From assembly GCA_003168375.1 (NCBI GenBank), contig PMSI01000002.1:310001-374000 (forward strand): a stretch of 64,000 nt of DNA, given 5' to 3'. Below, piece after piece: positions 58,513 through 64,000 of this stretch (positions are counted from its first letter, which is position 1; the number at the start of each line of letters is the position of its first letter). The notes under the pieces were generated by a model. It was not told where the DNA came from, made no database searches, and saw only the letters and a program-made list of their open reading frames with translations. The position numbers and the translations under genes are program-made. This DNA comes from Vulcanimicrobiota bacterium. GTDB lineage: Bacteria; Vulcanimicrobiota; Vulcanimicrobiia; Vulcanimicrobiales; Vulcanimicrobiaceae.

Positions 58513-61500
58513 CTAGCGGATCGTGACCGTGGCGGAGAGGCCGCTCGAGGTGACCGGCGGACCGTACATCGCGTACGCGCTCGGCGCCGGCGCGGCGAAC
58601 GTCCCGGCGGTCGTCGCGCGCAGCGTGTAGTGGAAGTGCAGCGGGCTCCCCCTCCACATTTGGTCGGCAAAGAACAGCACGCGATCGTCGAAGAACTGCA
58701 GCCCGCTCCAGTTGTCGCCGGACTCGTGCTGGCGCGGCTGGTACTCCAGCCCGGCCGGCATCGGGTCTTCGATCGCGACGTACTGCGTGTCGCCGGTCGC
58801 CTCGACGGTGACGTCGACGTCGACCTGATCGCCGATGCGCCAATCGTTGCCGCGCTGCGACGAGTACGTCCGCGTGATGCGGAACGGCGCGTCGCCGGCC
58901 GCAGCCGCCGGCATGGGAACGAACTGCGTCCAATCGGTCGACCACGAGAGTCCGCCAGTGCCCTCGCGCTCGAACCGCAGCATGCCGCCGTGCCGCACGT
59001 CCTGCGGGGCGAGGACGATCGACCGCTGATTGCGCGGGAGCACGGGCGCGTCGATGCGCACGCGCTTGATCTCGCGGCCGTCCAGCGTCACGCGGATCGT
59101 TTCGTGCGGATGCAGCTCGTCGGCGGTCACGGATTCCGCCTCGGCCATCGCGTAGATCGCCGCCGCCGTATCCTTCGTCGTCTCGAACCACGAGCCGTGC
59201 TGTTGCGCGCGCAGCCAGTTCACGGCATGCGCGACGCGGGGATCCCCGGGCGTCATCGCGTGGACGAAGCGAAGCGCGTACGCCGTCGTTTCGATCGGAT
59301 CGTCCATCCACCGGTAGTGCCATGCCGCGCCCTTCCAGTGGGCGGACGTCCCCTCGTCCGTCACGCGTCCGAGCAGTTCCGCCAGAATCGGCTGCGCGCC
59401 CGCGCGGTCGGCAAGCTCGACGTGCGCCAGCCCGAGCACCGCGAGAGCGTACGGGTTCATCCCCTTCGCGTGGGTATCGGCGGCCGCCAGCACCGTGCGG
59501 TCGACGGCGCTCGGTTTCGCGTCGGCGAGCGCGTAGAGCATGAACGCGCGCGTGTTCCACTCCGAGCCCGGCTGCGCGCCGCCCCAGAACGCGAGCGTGT
59601 CGCCGGACGCGGCGATCTGCCGCGCGAGGTTGTCGATCCCGCGGCTGAGCGTCGCCGGCGGTACGTCGTATCCTTCGCGCGCGAGCTCGGCCAATCCGTA
59701 GAGCGCGTACGCGGTCATGAAGGGATTGGCCGCGTCGTGTTCCCACCAGCCCCACGAACCGTCGGGGTGCTGCAGCTTCACCAGCCGGTCGACGGCGCGT
59801 TTCGCGACCTGCGCGGGTTCCGGACCCGCGGCGGGCGGAAGCGTGATCCGCTTGCGCAGCCGGTCGACGAACACGGCGGGCAGCGCTGCCGACATCGTCT
59901 GCTCGACGCAGTAGTACGGATAGACTTGCAGCAGGCGAACGTCGGCGATCAGCTGCGCGAGCGCGCTCGGCGCAAGGTCGATGCGCAGCGCTCCGGCGTC
60001 GCCGCCGCGCGGCAGCACCAGCGCGACCGACGTTTCGGCCGGAAGTTTTCCGGCGGCGCGCAGGTGCTGCGCGGAGAGCGCCGATTCGACCGGCAGCGCA
60101 ACCTGCATACCGTCGGCGAGCGCACCGCTCGTCCCCGCCAAACGCAGAAGCGGGTTGCCGAGCTCGCCGCCGCGCACGTTCCAGTAGGCGTTCGCGCTCG
60201 CGTTCCGGTCGAAGCGCGCGGTCGTCGTGACGTCGTCGACGCCGAGCGCGGGCGCCGAGAAGCGCAGTCGCGCCGTTTTCGCCCGCGGCGTCCCTTGTGC
60301 GACGGCGGTGATGCGCGCCGCATCGCCGCGCCGCAAAAAGCGCGGCGCGCCGAGCCGCACCAGGAAGTCCTTCGTGACCAGGGCGGCACCGGCGCCCTGA
60401 CCGAAGTCCGCCCCCTGCGTCGCGGCGATGCCGCTCGCCGTGTACGACGTCAGCGAGTCCGGCCAGCGGAACGCGACGGTCGCGCGCCCGTCGGGGCCGG
60501 TCGTTACCGTCGGCGACCAATACGCCGTATCGTGGAAGTCGCTGCGCAGGCCTTCGAACGACGGCTGCTGTGCGGCCGCTCCAATGCTGTACATGTCCAC
60601 GATTGGCGAAGGTACGAACGCGCCGGACGCGGCACGCGATTGCACGGACCCGATCATCTTCAGCGACGTGTCGAAATACGACGACAGACTGTCGAGACTG
60701 GTCCAGGACGAGTTTGCGCCCCGGTACCGTCCGGACGTGCCGTAGAACGCCGCGAACGGATCGAACGCCGCGCTGCGGCGCAGCGCGAAGATCGCGTCGT
60801 CGACGACGCCGAGCCCCACCTGCGCGGGCACTCCTCGTCCGGCGCCGTCCTCGACGCGGATCGCGAAGCGTGCGATATCTCCCGGCAGGTACTTGGCCCT
60901 TTGCGGCGCGATCGTGACGCGGAGCCGGTGCGGCGCCGGCACGACCATCAGCTCCGCGGACGCGGTGAGCGTTCCCCGCGCCGTCGGCACCAGGACGCTC
61001 ACGCGGTAGTGCGGGACGCCGCTCGGGGGCTCGATCTCGAGCGTCGTCGTCTGAACCGCGAGATGCCGCACGAAGATACGGTCGCGCTCGCCGCCGGTGA
61101 CGCGCACGAGCGCGTCGACGTCCGCTTGCGGCGACGTGACCAGCACCGACGCATGCTCGCCCGGGGCGTACTCCGCCTTCTGCGGAATCACGCCGACCTC
61201 GTTGAACGCGTACGAGCGCGCATAGCGCTCCGCGGCGGCCCAGATCCAGCTCGTCGTCGAGACATCCCGGCCGCGCTCGTCGCGTGACGTCGCGGTCACC
61301 GTGAAGGAGCCGGCGCCGAGCGGCTTCCAATGCACGGTCGCGGTTCCGTTCGCATCGGTCGTCACGTTTGCGGTGTCGCCCGGGAGATCTTCATGCCGAT
61401 ACTCGTTCGCCTCGTACCACGTTCGCGCGAACGAGACGGTGACGGAGGTTCCCGGGCGCGGCTTCATCGTGTCGTACGCGATGCTGTGCACGTCGAGATC

Positions 61501-62907
61501 GAGCGACTCGCCGGCCGTGACGAAGGAGCGCCGTGGAACGACGGTCAGATAGAACGAACTGGGCGTCAGCGTCGTGGAGATTGCGGCGGTGACCGTACGG
61601 CCCGTCGTATCGCGCGCATCGACCTCGACGCCGAGGAGCTTCTCGTCGTCGACGGCGCGCGTCGGCACGACGATCGTCGCGCGACCGGCCGCGTCGGCAA
61701 CGAGATCACCTTCCACGATCGGCGGGATCGCGGCCGATGCCGGCTGCTGATAGCCGCTGAACCGGAACGGTGAGGCCCGTCGCCACCACACGTTCGCATT
61801 GGAGAACGTCGCCCGATAATGCAGCCGCATCCCCGCGGCCGGGCGACCGAAGAAATACCGCGCCGCGACGCCGAACCGGCCGGAGTCACCGCCGACGACG
61901 TACCGCGGCGCCGCTACGTCGATCACGTACTCGGGCTTCTTGTACGCCTCGACGGCGAAGGACGTCGTGGTGTCGTTCACGGTGATCTGATAGGTTCCGA
62001 GCTTGGCGTCCTCCGCCAGCGGCAGGTCATCGGCGAACGCTCCGAACGCGTCGAGCCGCACCTTGGTCGTCGAGACATCCTTCCACTCAGGATCGCGAAT
62101 CGTGAGGCTCACCTCGCCCGCAGGCACGGTATACGACCCCGGAACGCCGTCGCGGACGAGCGCGCGGTAGTGAACGCGGTCGCCGGGCCGGTAGATCGGC
62201 CGATCGGTTTGGATGTATCCCGCGTGCTGCGGTATGCCCTGAGCGATCGTGTAGGGCGCGTACGCGAACGCGAGCGTGCCGTCGTCACCGCGCGCAAACA
62301 CGAGGTCCGTGCCTTTCGGATCCCCGAAGGCTGCCAAACCGTCGGCGTCCGCGCGCAGCGAGTCGCGGCGTTCGCCGCTCGACGCGTAGCGGTCGAAGGT
62401 AACGTCATGGCGGGCGCGCATCGTGCGCAGGTCGAGCGCGTAGGCCGTGAGCGATCCGCCCGTGTCCGCGGTGACGATTCCGACGGTCGTGACGCTGAGC
62501 AGTCGCGCCCCGGTGTACTCGCCGCCCTGGCGCAGCCGAAAGGCGTAGAACCCGGGCCGCTGCCGCCCGAAGTTCACCTCATGATTGCCGTCCTTCTGCG
62601 ATGCCGCCGCGATGTGCGTCCGCACGGTCGCGATCGCCCGGCGGTCGCGCACGAGCGCGGCGGGCGGGATCTGCGCGTAGGCCCCGTTTTTGACGATCCC
62701 GACCACCTCCGCGACGGAGAGCGGGACGAGCGCGGCTTCGACGTCGCTCTCGTATGAGGCAGAGAGGCCGACCCGGACCGGAGCCTCGGGCCGAAACGTG
62801 CCCCCGCCCGACGAGAACCAGAAGCGCGTCTGCGCGGCGACCGGCGCCGCGGCGTGGACGCCCGCAAGCAGTGCGAGGATGGCGAGGACCCGGCACAGCG
62901 CCTTCAT
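58513..62907 (-). CDS. Alpha-2-macroglobulin family protein with thioester
   Basis: A 1464-residue exported protein. The start MKALCRVLAILALLAGVHAAAPVAAQ is a signal peptide. IQTDRPIYRPGDRVHYRALVRDG is the MG2-type start, followed by macroglobulin domains, a region with YPYYCVEQTMSAALPAVF holding the thioester motif CVEQ at about residue 1000, and a C-terminal TED/CUB-like part. Cys and Gln of the motif are intact, so a covalent trap is expected. Bacterial A2Ms work in the periplasm with penicillin-binding protein PbpC; no pbpC is in the window. No lipobox is evident, so it may be soluble. A 14-bp hairpin lies just upstream. Confidence 0.88.
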   Translation of the reverse strand: MKALCRVLAILALLAGVHAAAPVAAQTRFWFSSGGGTFRPEAPVRVGLSASYESDVEAALVPLSVAEVVGIVKNGAYAQIPPAALVRDRRAIATVRTHIAAASQKDGNHEVNFGRQRPGFYAFRLRQGGEYTGARLLSVTTVGIVTADTGGSLTAYALDLRTMRARHDVTFDRYASSGERRDSLRADADGLAAFGDPKGTDLVFARGDDGTLAFAYAPYTIAQGIPQHAGYIQTDRPIYRPGDRVHYRALVRDGVPGSYTVPAGEVSLTIRDPEWKDVSTTKVRLDAFGAFADDLPLAEDAKLGTYQITVNDTTTSFAVEAYKKPEYVIDVAAPRYVVGGDSGRFGVAARYFFGRPAAGMRLHYRATFSNANVWWRRASPFRFSGYQQPASAAIPPIVEGDLVADAAGRATIVVPTRAVDDEKLLGVEVDARDTTGRTVTAAISTTLTPSSFYLTVVPRRSFVTAGESLDLDVHSIAYDTMKPRPGTSVTVSFARTWYEANEYRHEDLPGDTANVTTDANGTATVHWKPLGAGSFTVTATSRDERGRDVSTTSWIWAAAERYARSYAFNEVGVIPQKAEYAPGEHASVLVTSPQADVDALVRVTGGERDRIFVRHLAVQTTTLEIEPPSGVPHYRVSVLVPTARGTLTASAELMVVPAPHRLRVTIAPQRAKYLPGDIARFAIRVEDGAGRGVPAQVGLGVVDDAIFALRRSAAFDPFAAFYGTSGRYRGANSSWTSLDSLSSYFDTSLKMIGSVQSRAASGAFVPSPIVDMYSIGAAAQQPSFEGLRSDFHDTAYWSPTVTTGPDGRATVAFRWPDSLTSYTASGIAATQGADFGQGAGAALVTKDFLVRLGAPRFLRRGDAARITAVAQGTPRAKTARLRFSAPALGVDDVTTTARFDRNASANAYWNVRGGELGNPLLRLAGTSGALADGMQVALPVESALSAQHLRAAGKLPAETSVALVLPRGGDAGALRIDLAPSALAQLIADVRLLQVYPYYCVEQTMSAALPAVFVDRLRKRITLPPAAGPEPAQVAKRAVDRLVKLQHPDGSWGWWEHDAANPFMTAYALYGLAELAREGYDVPPATLSRGIDNLARQIAASGDTLAFWGGAQPGSEWNTRAFMLYALADAKPSAVDRTVLAAADTHAKGMNPYALAVLGLAHVELADRAGAQPILAELLGRVTDEGTSAHWKGAAWHYRWMDDPIETTAYALRFVHAMTPGDPRVAHAVNWLRAQQHGSWFETTKDTAAAIYAMAEAESVTADELHPHETIRVTLDGREIKRVRIDAPVLPRNQRSIVLAPQDVRHGGMLRFEREGTGGLSWSTDWTQFVPMPAAAAGDAPFRITRTYSSQRGNDWRIGDQVDVDVTVEATGDTQYVAIEDPMPAGLEYQPRQHESGDNWSGLQFFDDRVLFFADQMWRGSPLHFHYTLRATTAGTFAAPAPSAYAMYGPPVTSSGLSATVTIR

Positions 62908-62921
62908 ACCCCCTGAACGTT

Positions 62922-62953
62922 CAACGAGGCGGTGATCTCTCACCGCCTCGTTG
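62922..62953. terminator. Perfect 14-bp hairpin between PT-rich gene and A2M
   Basis: CAACGAGGCGGTGA, loop TCTC, then TCACCGCCTCGTTG: a perfect 14-bp stem with a 4-base loop. It lies between the stop of the Pro/Thr-rich gene (62975) and the A2M start (62907). No U-tract follows on either strand, so it may be a processing or attenuation structure as much as a terminator. Confidence 0.55.
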
Positions 62954-62974
62954 GGGTCTGATTCGCGTTACGAC

Positions 62975-64000
62975 TTAGTGGGGTCGGCGCGAAGCAGACT
63001 GTCCCGCCGTCGAGCCGGGGGTGGGCGTCGGCGTCGGGCTCGGCGTGGGGCTCGCGTTGGGGTTCTTGGTCGGCTCCGTCGACGGTGCAGTCGTCGGCGC
63101 GTGCGTCGGCTCCGGCGAGTGCGACGGGGCCGTCGTCGGCTGGTTCGTCGGCGACGTCGTCGGCGCGCGCGTCGGCTCCGGCGAGTTCGACGGTTCCGAT
63201 GACGGCGCGGTCGTCGGCGCGTGCGTCGGTTCCGGCGAGTGTGACGGCGAGATCGTCGGCGCCCCCGTCGGCGAGTTGATCGGTTGCGGCGTCTCGAACG
63301 GCGTTATGACGCCGATGTGGACGATTGCGCTCGCACCCTTGTCGCCGACGCCGATGATCACACAGCGGCCTTGACCGACCGGGGTGATCGTCCAGGTCGG
63401 GCTGACACCGCTGGTGTTCACGATCCCGGTGCAGTCGCCGTGCAGGGTGAACGCTCCGTTGAAGCCCTGCTGGACGAACATGATCGGCGCGGGTGTCGAG
63501 GCGGTCACGCTGGTGAACTGGAGGTTGCGCGGGGTGACGCCGACCGGCGACGGTTTGCTGTCGGGCGGCGGATTCGAAGGCACCGTCGACGGCACCGGGG
63601 TCGGGGTCGCTGCAGTCGCGGAGACCGCGTACACGGCGAAATAGTAGACCTGGCCGGCGACGAAGCTCAGCGGCTTGCCGTTCGACGCGAACGCGACCTG
63701 CGTTCCGCTCTTGCCGCCGGCGGTCGTCGCGGGCGTGACCGTCGCCGGGCCTTCGAAGCCGGTCTGCCAGCCGGCGGCCGAAAGGAGCGGGTCGATGAAC
63801 GCCAGCCAGTAGGTCACGCCGTTCGTCGGCAGCGTGCCGGGGACGATGAACGTGAAGGCCGGCGCTTGCGGCAGCGTGACGTCGGCGGAGAACTGGAGCC
63901 GCAGGTACGCGATGACGGTGCGTCCCGACGAGGTGTCGCGCAGGCCGCGCACGGACTGGGTCGCCCGTTTGATCCCCAGCGTCGGAAGCGAGGAATCGCC
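62975..64000 (-). CDS. Pro/Thr/Ser-rich repeat protein, partial (5' end outside window)
   Basis: At least 341 residues; the frame is open to the right edge. The visible N-terminal part (LRLQFSADVTLPQAPAFTFIVPGTL; VYYFAVYAVSA) is beta-rich; a mid domain is SPVGVTPRNLQFTSVTASTPAPIMFVQQGFNGAFTLHGDC...GRCVIIGVGDKGASAIVHIGVI (a BACON/Ig-like pattern with two Cys). The C-terminal ~110 residues are Pro/Thr/Ser repeats (PEPTHAPTTAPS units), suggesting a stalk or wall-spanning region, O-glycosylation, or disorder. Whether there is a signal peptide cannot be seen. It precedes A2M by 67 bp. Confidence 0.7.
   Translation of the reverse strand, partial: GDSSLPTLGIKRATQSVRGLRDTSSGRTVIAYLRLQFSADVTLPQAPAFTFIVPGTLPTNGVTYWLAFIDPLLSAAGWQTGFEGPATVTPATTAGGKSGTQVAFASNGKPLSFVAGQVYYFAVYAVSATAATPTPVPSTVPSNPPPDSKPSPVGVTPRNLQFTSVTASTPAPIMFVQQGFNGAFTLHGDCTGIVNTSGVSPTWTITPVGQGRCVIIGVGDKGASAIVHIGVITPFETPQPINSPTGAPTISPSHSPEPTHAPTTAPSSEPSNSPEPTRAPTTSPTNQPTTAPSHSPEPTHAPTTAPSTEPTKNPNASPTPSPTPTPTPGSTAGQSASRRPH
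63093..63247. repeat. Three ~35-bp tandem-like repeats coding for Pro/Thr segments
   Basis: Copies at about 63093-63127, 63159-63193 and 63213-63247 share GTCGGCGCGTGCGTCGG and TCCGGCGAGT (with small changes). They encode the PEPTHAPTT-type units of the partial protein. Such coding repeats may vary in copy number between strains. Spacers differ in length and stay in frame, so it is not a CRISPR. Confidence 0.7.

Noticed and set aside
56395-61287. Very long open reading frame on the plus strand opposite FolK-MptA and A2M
   Set aside because: It is Arg/Asp/Ala-rich with no family motif and lies antisense to two clearly conserved proteins; high GC produces such shadows.
63077-63265. CRISPR-like spaced repeats
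   Set aside because: Repeats are in frame within a coding region, degenerate and variably spaced; no cas genes.
1-64000. tRNA or rRNA genes
   Set aside because: No cloverleaf with GTTCGA-type arm and no rRNA core sequences were recognised by reading; a covariance-model search would be needed to exclude small or unusual RNAs.

Overview
The window is a high-GC bacterial chromosome segment, roughly two-thirds G+C by eye, with one clearly lower-GC insert near its middle. No rRNA, tRNA or CRISPR is visible. Several lipoproteins with Cys lipoboxes, an OmpA-type peptidoglycan-binding protein, an alpha-2-macroglobulin and a possible outer-membrane barrel suggest a diderm cell. A pair of propeller lipoproteins sharing an N-terminal segment reading YVSAST.SL.I, together with the DUF990-type ABC exporter, reminds me of Candidatus Eremiobacterota (WPS-2). 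That placement is an inference, not something the sequence proves.

Region 1 (1-17.96 kb): a Lys-rich partial gene, then the parts of a DUF990/ABC-2 exporter. Its ATPase (248-1282) and first permease (1842-2675) lie about 13 kb from the second permease (15668-16465). Between them are a DUF2283/DUF4258 pair, an OmpA-like lipoprotein, a membrane protein with a Cys-less transglutaminase-like domain, an AidB-type acyl-CoA dehydrogenase, a peroxiredoxin, an orphan Clp N-domain, a UBP zinc finger, a pirin, a TPR protein and an AlkA-type glycosylase. The second permease overlaps a RuBisCO-like protein by one base, and a GreA/GreB C-domain-like protein follows.

Region 2 (18-33.4 kb): a coupled minus-strand run (S9 peptidase, BNR/sortilin-like propeller, small lipocalin-like protein) faces a plus-strand amidase and class A beta-lactamase-like pair. 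Next come a TetR regulator with a perfect candidate operator and an overlapping diiron/MBL-fold gene, DUF4239 and YbjQ-like proteins, an MFS carrier, a membrane protein, an ornithine-cyclodeaminase homologue, a cyclophilin, a GT-C-like membrane protein and an M28 peptidase.

Region 3 (33.45-38.62 kb): a lower-GC segment. It has an IS1380-family transposase, then a UDP-sugar dehydrogenase, a GT2 glycosyltransferase, an NAD-dependent sugar epimerase and a truncated polytopic glycosyltransferase. The 6-bp direct repeat ACTTAG flanks the segment, and the right copy supplies the truncated gene's stop codon. I read it as a one-ended (ISEcp1-like) transposition unit carrying surface-polysaccharide genes. 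A 22-residue signal-peptide-like microORF lies just outside its left edge.

Region 4 (38.6-64 kb): pterin dehydratase, HemL, a MetE-core-like enzyme, a carotenoid pair (phytoene synthase and a cyanobacterial/plant-type phytoene desaturase), a DUF1858-Mrp ATPase fusion, a HET-C-like secreted protein, DUF4139, an M48 protease, DUF2461, lipoproteins including two tandem propellers, DUF488, a secreted MetX-like hydrolase, a FolK-MptA/FolE2 fusion, alpha-2-macroglobulin and a Pro/Thr-rich protein running off the right edge. Overlapping stop/start codons are pervasive, so much of the window is probably organised in short translationally coupled operons.
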